NCBI GenBank assembly: GCA_958354105.1
Contig: CATWVA010000022.1
Span: forward strand, 1-30,169
Source: an uncultured Collinsella sp.
Lineage (GTDB): Bacteria > Actinomycetota > Coriobacteriia > Coriobacteriales > Coriobacteriaceae
Direction of reading: 5' to 3'
Length of the DNA stretch: 30,169 bases
Part shown: positions 23,367-30,169 of the stretch, in pieces
Layout: every line of letters starts with the position of its first letter
How positions within the stretch are numbered: the stretch's first letter is position 1
Program-made: the position numbers and the translations under genes
Notes under the pieces: generated by a model
The model's input: the letters and a program-made list of their open reading frames with translations, nothing else
Database searches by the model: none
What the model was told of the DNA's origin: nothing

Positions 23367-24377
23367 ATGGCCAAAGCAAGTGTTCGCGAGATCAGCCGTA
23401 TCACCGGTTTTTCGCCTGCGACCGTGTCCAACGCGCTCAACCGCAAGCGCAGCGTGAGCGAGGAGACCGCCAAGGTCATTCTGGAGTGCGCACAATCGCT
23501 CGGCTACCAGCAGTCGACGCAGCTCGAGAGCATTCAGTTTGTGCTTGCGCGCAAGACGGGCGCCATCCTGGACGAGAGCACCTTCCACCCCGCGGTCATC
23601 GAGGGCGTGGAGCGCCAGGCGCGTCGCCACGGCATGAGCACGAGCTTTGTCTCGCTCGACTTTAGCGACCTGGACGCCGTGCGTCCGCAGGTCGAGGGCC
23701 TGATCGCCGACCCGTCTGCCGCCATCGTGCTGATGGGTACCGAGCTGGGTGAGGAAGATTACGCCCTGTTCGCCAACGCTGCCGCCCACCTGATCGTGCT
23801 CGACGGCTGGAGCGACCGCCAGTACTTCGATGCCGTGGTCATTGCCAACACCGATTCGGTACTGCGCGCCGTGGACTACCTTATCGAGAAAGGTCACAAG
23901 CAAATCGGCTATCTGGCGGGCGACCTTCGTATCCGCAACTTTAAGGATCGCGAGCGCGGCTATCGCCAAGCACTTGAGGATGCGGGCCTCGAGGCAAACC
24001 CGGCATGGCGCGTCACGCTGGGCACCACGCTCGAAGGTGCCTATCGCGATATGGGTGCATGGCTCGACAGCGTCTCACGCGACGACCTGCCGACGGCTTT
24101 CTTTGCCGAGAACGACGTGCTCGCCGTGGGTGCCATGCGCGCGTTCAACGAGCACGGCATTCGCGTGCCCGAGGATGTCTCGATCATCGGCTTTGACGAC
24201 CTATCTCTGGGCGCCTTCTCCAACCCGCCACTCACCACGGTGCATGTTCCCAAACACGAGGTGGGCGAGATCGCGGTGCGCCGCCTGGTGGGCAACATCC
24301 GCAATCCCAAGAGCTATACCTGCAAAACGGCTGTGTCGACCTATTTTGTCGAGCGCCAGAGCGTGCGCGAAATCTAG
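23367..24377 (+). CDS. LacI family transcriptional regulator
   Basis: A 336-residue DNA-binding sugar-responsive regulator. The N-terminal helix-turn-helix (about residues 5-24, VREISRITGFSPATVSNAL) and hinge (RKRSVSEETAKVI..., YQQS) are followed by a periplasmic-binding-protein-like effector domain (about 60-330), including DGWSDRQ, FFAENDVLAVGAM and VSIIGFDDL. The family usually represses nearby sugar genes until an inducer binds. It precedes the isomerase-transketolase-kinase genes on the same strand and shares upstream boxes with them, so it is the likely local repressor and probably autoregulates. The inducer is unknown. The ATG at 23367 follows AGGGGGAAC. It ends at a separate terminator, so it is its own unit. 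Confidence 0.92.
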   Translation: MAKASVREISRITGFSPATVSNALNRKRSVSEETAKVILECAQSLGYQQSTQLESIQFVLARKTGAILDESTFHPAVIEGVERQARRHGMSTSFVSLDFSDLDAVRPQVEGLIADPSAAIVLMGTELGEEDYALFANAAAHLIVLDGWSDRQYFDAVVIANTDSVLRAVDYLIEKGHKQIGYLAGDLRIRNFKDRERGYRQALEDAGLEANPAWRVTLGTTLEGAYRDMGAWLDSVSRDDLPTAFFAENDVLAVGAMRAFNEHGIRVPEDVSIIGFDDLSLGAFSNPPLTTVHVPKHEVGEIAVRRLVGNIRNPKSYTCKTAVSTYFVERQSVREI

Positions 24378-24441
24378 GCGGAGACGGCATCGTCTGCGGC
24401 GTGTCAAAGCGCGCCAGGGCGGTAAACATAACGCTACCAAG

Positions 24442-24468
24442 AGAGGATCCTTCGGGGCCCTCTTTTTG
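24442..24468 (+). terminator. Terminator after the LacI-type gene
   Basis: AGAGG (24442-24446) and CC pair with GG and CCTCT (24459-24463) around a TTCG tetraloop, with an A-C mismatch and a wobble inside, followed by TTTTTGTT. Confidence 0.8.
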
Positions 24469-24489
24469 TTGCCCTTGTATGTTCAGATT

Positions 24490-24607
24490 GTTTACATACC
24501 GTTTAGGCTGATTTCTCTACCGTTTACGAGACTTTCGCGCTAAACTTTTAAACAAAAGAGTAAAACATTTAGTAAACAGAACAAAACGAAACATGCGTCT
24601 GTTTACT
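24490..24607 (+). promoter_or_regulatory. AT-rich control region of the sugar cluster with phased GTTTA boxes
   Basis: GTTTA occurs at 24490, 24501 and 24522 (11 and 21 bp apart); the last two sit in ACCGTTTA. Further down AAACATTTA (24563-24571) repeats the motif before the LacI gene. AGTAAACAGA (24571-24580) and TCTGTTTACT (24598-24607) form a perfect 10-bp inverted repeat. The region is far more AT-rich than the genes. A promoter must lie here but no clear -35/-10 pair can be fixed. Confidence 0.55.
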
Positions 24608-24633
24608 GAACATGTGACTAGGGGAGGACGTAC

Positions 24634-26034
24634 ATGGACAAGATCAAGCTCGGCTTTGTGCCCACGCGCCGCAGTATCTTTAGCGCGCCGGACGCGATCA
24701 AGTATCGCGGTCTGACGGCTGATCGCCTGCGCGAGATCGGCGTCGAGATTGTGGATATCGACGACATCAACGACGAGGGCCTGCTGTTCGACGACAGCCA
24801 TATCGCGCCTATCGTCGAGAAGTTCCGCGCCGAGGGCGTCGACGGCATCATGCTCTGCCACGCCAACTTTGGTACCGAGTATGTCTGCGCCCGCCTTGCC
24901 CGCGAGCTCGGTTTGCCCGTGCTGCTGTGGGGGCCGCGCGACGAGCGCCCCGAGCCCGACGGCACCCGTCTGCGTGATAGCCAGTGCGGTCTGTTCGCCA
25001 CCGGCAAGGTCCTGCGCCGCTTCCAGGTTCCCTTCACCTACATGACCAACTGCCGTCTGACCGATCCCGAGTTCGAGCGCGGCGTCTGGGACTTTTTGGC
25101 CGTGTGCAACGTGGTCAAGACCTTCAAGCACACCCGCATCCTGCAGATGGCCACCCGTCCGTTCGATTTCTGGTCGACCATGTGCAACGAGGGCGAGCTG
25201 CTCGAGAAGTTCAACATCCAGCTTTCGCCCATCCCCATGACCGAGCTTGTCCAGGCCGTGCGCGACGCCCAGGCTGACGAGCAGGCCATGGCAGCCATGC
25301 TCGCCCACATTGGTGACAGCTTTGAGATCTGCATCCCCGAGGACAAGGTTCCTGCGGTCGCAGGACTCGCCATTGCCATGAAGCGCTTGGTCGAGAAGTA
25401 CGGCTGCAACGCCGGCGCCATCCAGTGCTGGAACGCCCTGCAGGACGAGTTGGGCATTATGCCCTGCGCCGCCAACGCAATCCTCAACGAGATGGGCATC
25501 CCCATCGTCTGCGAGACCGACATCCATGGCGCTATCACCGCGCTGATGGTCGAGGCCGCCGACCTGGGCCGTCACCGCGGCATGTTCGCCGACTGGACCG
25601 TGCGTCATCCCGATAACGAGAACGGCGAGCTGCTGCAGCACTGCGGCCCCTGGCCCTGCAGCTGCGCGGCCGTCAAGCCCAAGCTCACTTACCCGCTGGC
25701 TTTCGATCACCCCGGCGCGCTGACGGCCGAGGCCAAGCACGGCGACCTCACCCTTGCCCGCTTTGACGGCGACAACGGCGAGTACTCGCTGCTGCTGGGT
25801 AACGCCCGCGGCATCGACGGCCCGGCCGGCATGGGCACCTACCTGTGGGTCGAGGTCGACAACCTCAAGCGCCTCGAGGCCAAGATCGTCGAGGGTCCCT
25901 ACATCCACCACTGCGTCGCCATTCACGCCAACGTGGTGCCGGTGCTCTACGAGGCGTGCAAGTACATCGGCATTGTCCCCGACCTGTACGACCCCATCGA
26001 AGAAGACGTCAAAGCTTACCTGCGAGGAGAGTAG
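24634..26034 (+). CDS. L-fucose/L-arabinose isomerase family protein
   Basis: A 466-residue cytosolic protein of the FucI/AraA-like superfamily, which interconverts aldoses and ketoses using Mn2+. The two-domain start (GFVPTRRS..., DGIMLCHANFGTEY at 70-83) and the metal-site block CETDIHGAIT (293-302, with Glu294 and Asp296) support this. GPRDERP (100-106) and the HCGPWPCS block are further landmarks. It is shorter than true FucI (about 590 residues) and nearer to AraA length, without clear identity to either. The split transketolase starts two bases after the stop. It should make a ketose that the FGGY kinase at 27950 phosphorylates; the sugar is unknown. ATG 24634 follows GGGGAGGAC. Confidence 0.8.
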   Translation: MDKIKLGFVPTRRSIFSAPDAIKYRGLTADRLREIGVEIVDIDDINDEGLLFDDSHIAPIVEKFRAEGVDGIMLCHANFGTEYVCARLARELGLPVLLWGPRDERPEPDGTRLRDSQCGLFATGKVLRRFQVPFTYMTNCRLTDPEFERGVWDFLAVCNVVKTFKHTRILQMATRPFDFWSTMCNEGELLEKFNIQLSPIPMTELVQAVRDAQADEQAMAAMLAHIGDSFEICIPEDKVPAVAGLAIAMKRLVEKYGCNAGAIQCWNALQDELGIMPCAANAILNEMGIPIVCETDIHGAITALMVEAADLGRHRGMFADWTVRHPDNENGELLQHCGPWPCSCAAVKPKLTYPLAFDHPGALTAEAKHGDLTLARFDGDNGEYSLLLGNARGIDGPAGMGTYLWVEVDNLKRLEAKIVEGPYIHHCVAIHANVVPVLYEACKYIGIVPDLYDPIEEDVKAYLRGE

Positions 26035-26036
26035 AA

Positions 26037-26873
26037 ATGGCAACTATCGAAGAGCTTGAATCCCTGCGTTGGGACCTTCGCCGCGATTGCGTCGATATCA
26101 TCATGGCTGGCGCTGGCGGGCACATCGGCGGCGACATGTCGGTCATCGATGCGCTGATGACCCTCTATGCCAACCACCTCAACATTTCTCCCGAGACCGT
26201 CGACGATCCCAACCGCGATCGCTTCGTACTCTCCAAGGGCCACGCCATGGAGGCCTACTACGCGGTGCTCTGCCACGAGGGCTATCTGGACCTCGACGAC
26301 GTCAAGGCCCGCTTCTCTAAGTTCGGCAGCCCCTACATCGGCCACCCCAACAACAAGCTCAAGGGCATCGAGATGAACTCGGGCTCGCTGGGTCATGGCC
26401 TGCCCGTGGCCGTCGGGATGGCGCTTGCCGGCAAGATGGATGGCCGCGACTACCGCGTCTACACCATCATGGGCGACGGCGAGCTTGCCGAGGGCTCGGT
26501 CTGGGAGGGCGCCATGAGCGGCGGCAACTACCAGCTCGATAACCTGTGCGCGCTCGTGGACCGCAACCGCCTGCAGATCAGCGGCAGCACCGAGGACGTC
26601 ATGAAGCAGGATTCGCAGGAGGAGCGCTGGGCCGCCTTCGGTTGGAACGTGCTGTCCATTCCGGGCAACGACGTCCAGGCCATCGACGCCGCGCTGACGC
26701 TGGCCGCCGAGACCAAGGGTAAGCCCACGGTCATCATCCTCAACACGGTGAAGGGCTACGGCTCGCCGGTTATGGAGGACAAGGCCGCCTGGCATCATCA
26801 CCTGCCCAACGATGAGGAATATGCCCAGATCATCGCCGATTTCGCTGCCCATAAGGAGGCTATCAATGGCTAA
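26037..26873 (+). CDS. Transketolase, N-terminal subunit
   Basis: A 278-residue thiamine-diphosphate-binding half of a two-gene transketolase. Landmarks: GGHIGG (27-32), LSKGHA (65-70), HPNNKLKGIEMNSGSLGHG (103-121), and the cofactor motif that starts GDGE (146-149) and ends at Asn177 in DRNR. This binds Mg2+ and the diphosphate. Together with the next gene it moves two-carbon ketol units between sugar phosphates. The length is normal for split enzymes. ATG 26037 follows CGAGGAGAG, which overlaps the isomerase end, so translation is coupled. Placement in a sugar cluster rather than with pentose-phosphate genes suggests a dedicated enzyme. Confidence 0.93.
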   Translation: MATIEELESLRWDLRRDCVDIIMAGAGGHIGGDMSVIDALMTLYANHLNISPETVDDPNRDRFVLSKGHAMEAYYAVLCHEGYLDLDDVKARFSKFGSPYIGHPNNKLKGIEMNSGSLGHGLPVAVGMALAGKMDGRDYRVYTIMGDGELAEGSVWEGAMSGGNYQLDNLCALVDRNRLQISGSTEDVMKQDSQEERWAAFGWNVLSIPGNDVQAIDAALTLAAETKGKPTVIILNTVKGYGSPVMEDKAAWHHHLPNDEEYAQIIADFAAHKEAING

Positions 26874-27807
26874 CAAGATCGCCAACCGCAAGGCTATCTG
26901 CGACACGCTGCTCGAGGCCGCCGCAACCGATAAAGACATCGTCGTCTTGTGCTCCGACTCCCGCGGCTCCGCATCGCTCACGCCGTTCTTCGATCAGTAT
27001 CCCCAGCAGTCCATTGAGGTCGGCATCGCCGAGCAGGACCTGGTGAGTATCGCCGCCGGTATGGCCTCGTGCGGCAAGAAGGCCTGGGCCGCCTCGCCGG
27101 CGTCCTTTGTGACCACGCGCTCGTATGAGCAGTGCAAGGTCGACGTTTCGTACTCCAACACCAACGTCAAGCTCATCGGCATCTCGGGCGGCGTTTCCTA
27201 TGGCGCCCTCGGTATGAGCCATCACTCCGCGCAGGATATCGCCGCCATGAGCGCGATTCCCAACATGCGCGTGTATCTGCCGAGCGATCGCTTCCAGACC
27301 GCCGAGCTCGTGCGCGCCCTGGTTGCCGACAACAAGCCGGCCTACATCCGCGTGGGCCGCAACCCGGTGGAGGACGTGTACACCGAGGACGAGTGCCCGT
27401 TCCAGATGGACCGCGCCACCTGGGTGCGCCGCGGCACCGATGTGGCGATCGTCGCCACCGGTGAGATGGTCCGCCACGCCGTGGACGCCGCCGACCTTTT
27501 GGCCGAGCAGGGTATCTCGGCAACGGTGCTCGATATGTACTGCGTCAAGCCGCTCGACGCCGAGGCCGTGATCGAGGCCGCCGGTGCCACGCGAGCCGTC
27601 GTGACCGTCGAGGAGCACAGTCCCTTCGGTGGCCTGGGTTCCATGGTCGCGCAGGTCGTGGGTGAGCACTGCCCGCGTCCGGTCAAGTGCCTGAGTCTAC
27701 CCGATGCGCCGGCCATCACCGGTACGAGCCCCGAGGTCTTTGCGCACTACGGCCTGACGGGCGAGGGAATCGCCAAGACGGTCGTCGAGTTCCTTCCCGC
27801 AGAGTAA
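26866..27807 (+). CDS. Transketolase, C-terminal subunit
   Basis: A 313-residue partner with the pyrimidine-binding and C-terminal domains. The catalytic glutamate is Glu56 in GIAEQD. GGVSYGALGMSHHS and YIRVGRNPVEDVY follow, then the C-terminal domain from about residue 190 (TDVAIVATGEMV). The ATG at 26866 has AAGGAGG (26852-26858) inside the preceding gene and the two overlap by 8 bases, ensuring equal production of both subunits. An in-frame upstream ATG at 26812 would lengthen it without a ribosome-binding site. Active sites would form between the two chains. A 1-deoxyxylulose-phosphate-synthase-like activity is less likely because the N-terminal half is transketolase-like. Confidence 0.93.
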   Translation: MANKIANRKAICDTLLEAAATDKDIVVLCSDSRGSASLTPFFDQYPQQSIEVGIAEQDLVSIAAGMASCGKKAWAASPASFVTTRSYEQCKVDVSYSNTNVKLIGISGGVSYGALGMSHHSAQDIAAMSAIPNMRVYLPSDRFQTAELVRALVADNKPAYIRVGRNPVEDVYTEDECPFQMDRATWVRRGTDVAIVATGEMVRHAVDAADLLAEQGISATVLDMYCVKPLDAEAVIEAAGATRAVVTVEEHSPFGGLGSMVAQVVGEHCPRPVKCLSLPDAPAITGTSPEVFAHYGLTGEGIAKTVVEFLPAE

Positions 27808-27842
27808 TTGGTGCATCGGGGACAGGTTTGCACCAATCCTTT
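27807..27842 (+). terminator. Terminator-like inverted repeat after the transketolase genes
   Basis: ATTGGTGCA (27807-27815) pairs perfectly with TGCACCAAT (27829-27837), followed by CCTTTT. The loop holds GGGGACAGG, the core of the dispersed repeats. Partial read-through into the kinase gene 110 bases on is possible. Confidence 0.6.
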
Positions 27843-27949
27843 TAGGTTGAATTTTGAGCAGGTCGGCTGCGCTCTCATGAGCCGGTCGGCCACTCGCTCC
27901 TTGTCCGTCGGGTTTTAGTTTTGAATCGACGGGGGAGACAGGAGAGTAC

Positions 27950-29440
27950 ATGAGCAAATACATCATCGGAATCGATCAGTCCACACAGGGTACTAAGGCG
28001 CTGCTGGTGGACGAGGGCGGCCATCTGATCCATCGCGCCGACCGCTCGCATCGCCAGATTGTCAACGAGGCCGGCTGGGTGAGCCATGATCCAGCCGAGA
28101 TCGCCGCCAACGTGCTGGCCGTGGCGCGCGCCGTGGTGGAGGAGACCGGGGTCGATCCGGCCGACGTCGCCGGCATCGGCATCTCCAACCAGCGCGAGAC
28201 TACCGTTGCCTGGAATCGCACGACGGGCGAGCCGCTGTGCGATGCCGTGGTGTGGCAGTGCGCCCGCGTCCGCGAGCTGTGCGACGAGCTGGCTGCGCGC
28301 GAAGGCGTGGCCGAGCTGGTGCGTGACACGACGGGTCTGGTGCTCTCGCCCTACTATCCGGCGGGCAAGATGGCCTGGATCCTCGCGAACGTTCCCGCGG
28401 CTGCCGAGGCCGCGGCGGCGGGCGAGCTGTGCCTGGGCACCATCGATGCCTGGGTGGTCTGGACGCTCACGGGCGGCGCGGAGTTTCGCTGCGACTGGTC
28501 CAATGCCAGCCGCACGCAGCTCTTTGACCTGCGCCGTGGCTGCTGGAGCGAGCCGGTGTGCGAGGCCTTTGGCGTCGATTCGGCTTGCCTGCCGCAGGTG
28601 ACCGATTCCGATGGCCTGTTCGGCATGACGAACCTGGGCGGCTTTTTGCCGGCGCCCGTGCCCATTCACGGCGTGCTCGGCGACAGCCATGCCGCCTTGT
28701 TTGCCCAGGGCTGCCATAGCCGCGGCATGGCAAAGGCGACCTATGGCACCGGCAGCTCGGTCATGATGAACGTCGGCGACGAGTTCGTCGCCAGCTCGCA
28801 CGGGCTTTCGAGCTCGCTTGCGTGGCGTATGGACGGTGTGACCGAGTATGTGCTCGAGGGCAACGTGAGCTACGCCGGCGCCGTCAAGACGTGGCTGCGC
28901 GACGACCTGGAACTCATCAACAATCCCGAGGAAGTCACCGACCTGTGCTACGCCGCCAATCCGGCGAGCCGCGTCTACTTTGTGCCGGCGTTCACTGGCC
29001 TGGGCGCGCCGCACTGGGCGAGCGATGCCGAGGGCTGCGTCTTTGGCATGACGCGCACCACGGGCCGTGCGGAGTTCGTAAAGGCCGCCGACGAGTCGAT
29101 CGCCTATCAGATCTTCGACGTGATCGATGCGATGGTCGAGGATTCGGGCGCGGCACTGGCCGAGCTTCGTGTTGACGGCGGTCCCACGCGCGACGCGTAC
29201 CTGATGCAGTTTGAGAGCGACCTGGTCGGCTCGCCCATCCGCATTGCGAGCAACGACGAGATGAGCGGTCTGGGCGCGGCCTGGGCCTGCGGCATTGCGC
29301 TGGGCATGTACACGCGCGACGTCGTCGACGTCTACGGCGCCCGCGGCATCGTGGAGTCCACCATGTCCGCCGACGAGCGCGCCAAAAAGATCGCCGGCTG
29401 GCGCCATGCCGTGAAATCTACAATCGCGTACACCGCCTAG
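27950..29440 (+). CDS. FGGY carbohydrate kinase, glycerol-kinase-like with altered substrate site
   Basis: A 496-residue two-domain ATP-dependent sugar kinase, close in layout to GlpK. GIDQSTQGTKA (7-17) holds the phosphate loop. NQRETT (80-85) carries the GlpK Arg/Glu pair at 82-83, and Trp102 and Tyr135 are kept. GTIDAW and WSNASRTQLF match GlpK blocks, as does PAFTGLGAPHW. The key change is GDSHAALF (244-251): Asp245 is kept but the Gln pair of GlpK (GDQQ) is Ser246-His247, which argues against plain glycerol. It lies downstream of the isomerase and transketolase, so a small ketose (tetrulose, pentulose or apulose-like) is a reasonable guess. ACAGGAGAG precedes the ATG. No glycerol-uptake or GlpD gene is nearby. 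Confidence 0.85.
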   Translation: MSKYIIGIDQSTQGTKALLVDEGGHLIHRADRSHRQIVNEAGWVSHDPAEIAANVLAVARAVVEETGVDPADVAGIGISNQRETTVAWNRTTGEPLCDAVVWQCARVRELCDELAAREGVAELVRDTTGLVLSPYYPAGKMAWILANVPAAAEAAAAGELCLGTIDAWVVWTLTGGAEFRCDWSNASRTQLFDLRRGCWSEPVCEAFGVDSACLPQVTDSDGLFGMTNLGGFLPAPVPIHGVLGDSHAALFAQGCHSRGMAKATYGTGSSVMMNVGDEFVASSHGLSSSLAWRMDGVTEYVLEGNVSYAGAVKTWLRDDLELINNPEEVTDLCYAANPASRVYFVPAFTGLGAPHWASDAEGCVFGMTRTTGRAEFVKAADESIAYQIFDVIDAMVEDSGAALAELRVDGGPTRDAYLMQFESDLVGSPIRIASNDEMSGLGAAWACGIALGMYTRDVVDVYGARGIVESTMSADERAKKIAGWRHAVKSTIAYTA

Positions 29441-29454
29441 CATGATTATTCTGA

Positions 29455-29516
29455 GACGGGGATTAAAAACTCATTGATCCCCGTCCCGGGCAGCTCATTT
29501 GGGACGGGGCTTTTTT
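29455..29516 (+). terminator. Two overlapping hairpins ending in a T-run (repeat C)
   Basis: GACGGGGAT (29455-29463) pairs with ATCCCCGTC (29477-29485). CCCCGTCCC (29479-29487) pairs with GGGACGGGG (29501-29509), followed by CTTTTTT. The two stems share 29479-29485 and cannot coexist, the layout of an attenuator, although simple termination of the kinase transcript explains it too. Confidence 0.75.
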
Positions 29517-29519
29517 GAC

Positions 29520-29528
29520 TGGTATGAT
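29520..29528 (+). promoter_or_regulatory. Extended -10 promoter of luxS
   Basis: TG, one base, TATGAT directly after the terminator T-run, 64 bases before the luxS ATG. No clear -35 is present. Confidence 0.4.
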
Positions 29529-29556
29529 TGGTGCGATCATTCGAACCAGCAAAAAG

Positions 29557-29578
29557 AGCCCCGTCCCAAATTGACTAC
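29557..29578 (-). repeat. Repeat C, inverted copy in the luxS leader
   Basis: AGCCCCGTCCCAAATTGACT followed by AC is the exact reverse complement of 23163-23184. It is also complementary to the terminator arm at 29498-29512, so the two ends of this gap can form a very long hairpin. Confidence 0.8.
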
Positions 29579-29592
29579 CGAGAGGATCTGCC

Positions 29593-30081
29593 ATGGAGCG
29601 CATCGCGAGTTTTTCCGTTGACCATCTGCTGCTCGAGCCCGGCGTGTATGTGAGCCGCATCGACCGCGATCCGGCGACCGGCGCCGCCGTCACCACCTTT
29701 GACCTGCGCCTGACCACGCCCAACAAGGAGCCAGTTATGAACACGGCGGAGTGCCACACCATCGAGCATCTGGGTGCCACGTTCCTCCGCAATCATGCCG
29801 AGTGGTCGAGCCGCATTGTCTACTTTGGCCCCATGGGCTGCCGCACGGGCTTTTACCTGGTTGTCTTTGGTGAGCTGACGAGTGAGGAGATCTTGCCGCT
29901 CGTGCGCGAGCTGTTCGAGTTTGTTGCTGGTTTTGAGGGCGATATCCCCGGCGCCGCTCCCGAGGAGTGCGGTAACTATCTGGACCAGAACCTCCCCATG
30001 GCAAACTGGCTCGCGCGCCGTTATCTCGACCGCGACCTGGCCAATATCGACGAGAAGCACCTGCACTATCAGCAGGCATAG
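29593..30081 (+). CDS. luxS: S-ribosylhomocysteine lyase (LuxS)
   Basis: A 162-residue cytosolic metalloenzyme that splits S-ribosylhomocysteine to homocysteine and DPD, the precursor of autoinducer-2, within the activated methyl cycle. The signature is complete: SFSVDHLLLEPGVY (6-19), the metal-binding HTIEHL with His55 and His59, catalytic Cys83 in GPMGCRTGFY, and the third metal ligand Cys126 in ECGNY. The length is typical. GAGAGGATC lies before the ATG at 29593. The gene stands alone behind its own likely promoter; no Pfs (MTA/SAH nucleosidase) gene is in the window. Confidence 0.97.
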   Translation: MERIASFSVDHLLLEPGVYVSRIDRDPATGAAVTTFDLRLTTPNKEPVMNTAECHTIEHLGATFLRNHAEWSSRIVYFGPMGCRTGFYLVVFGELTSEEILPLVRELFEFVAGFEGDIPGAAPEECGNYLDQNLPMANWLARRYLDRDLANIDEKHLHYQQA

Positions 30082-30103
30082 GGCCGCCCTCTGCCTCCAA
30101 ACC

Positions 30104-30147
30104 GTTCACACGGAGATATCGACCGTTTAACTGTTTAGAAGTGTTTA
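30104..30147 (+). promoter_or_regulatory. Phased GTTTA boxes at the window end
   Basis: ACCGTTCA (box at 30104) and ACCGTTTA (box at 30125) are 21 bp apart, with further GTTTA at 30133 and 30143. The same ACCGTTYA pair at 21 bp occurs at 24498-24526. This is probably the control region of a gene beyond the window. Confidence 0.4.
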
Positions 30148-30169
30148 TTCGAGGTCATTAGCACTAGCT

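Noticed and set aside
24634..26034. Calling the isomerase fucI or araA
   Set aside because: The metal-site block fits the superfamily, but length and flanking motifs match neither enzyme well enough for a symbol.

Overview
The window is GC-rich with a very strong G/C third-position bias and looks like a gut Coriobacteriia chromosome, most likely Collinsella or a close relative. This is inferred from codon style, gene content and the dispersed intergenic repeats built on GGGGACAGACTTAAATGAG, GGGGACGTTCTTAAACGAC and GTCAATTTGGGACGGGGC. No rRNA, tRNA, CRISPR array, prophage or complete insertion sequence was seen.

Layout. 1-2557: end of an ABC-2 exporter operon (ATPase tail plus two permeases). 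2558-2903: repeat-rich gap. 2904-6262: a second ABC exporter (MacB/LolD-type ATPase plus large FtsX permease), flanked by two 85-bp direct repeats. 6467-7672: DUF362 two-cluster ferredoxin-like protein. 7836-8801 (minus): membrane-anchored alpha/beta hydrolase, divergent from a hemolysin III family protein (8988-9671). 9780-13292: CNNM/CorC-type CBS membrane protein, a stand-alone protein resembling the N domain of cyanophycin synthetase, a YtxH protein and a PRC-barrel protein. 13365-14771: membrane-anchored polysaccharide deacetylase-like protein that has lost most catalytic residues. 14883-18215: a structured leader followed by an MgtE-like protein with PRC, MgtE_N and CBS domains and a NRAMP-related magnesium transporter. 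18216-18760: non-coding, with a 230-bp MITE-like element. 18761-20977 (minus): OafA/OatA-type O-acetyltransferase. 21165-23139: ribokinase and nucleoside hydrolase. 23367-29440: LacI-type regulator, FucI/AraI-like isomerase, split transketolase and GlpK-like kinase. 29593-30081: LuxS.

How the genes work together. The nucleoside hydrolase frees ribose from nucleosides and the adjacent ribokinase phosphorylates it. The LacI regulator, isomerase, two-subunit transketolase and FGGY kinase look like a catabolic route for one unidentified sugar; its control regions share AAACATTTA, TCTGTTTA and GTTTA boxes spaced 21 bp apart. The MgtE-like and NRAMP-related genes form a probable magnesium uptake and sensing unit behind a long leader RNA. 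The CBS protein at 9780 may be a further magnesium or cobalt-related membrane protein.

The most unusual items are the cyanophycin-synthetase-N-like protein with an HxxEH motif, the inactive-looking deacetylase, the mgtE leader with alternative pairings and an overlapping 10-codon ORF, and the phased GTTTA boxes. All family assignments come from reading motifs by eye; no search or folding program was run.
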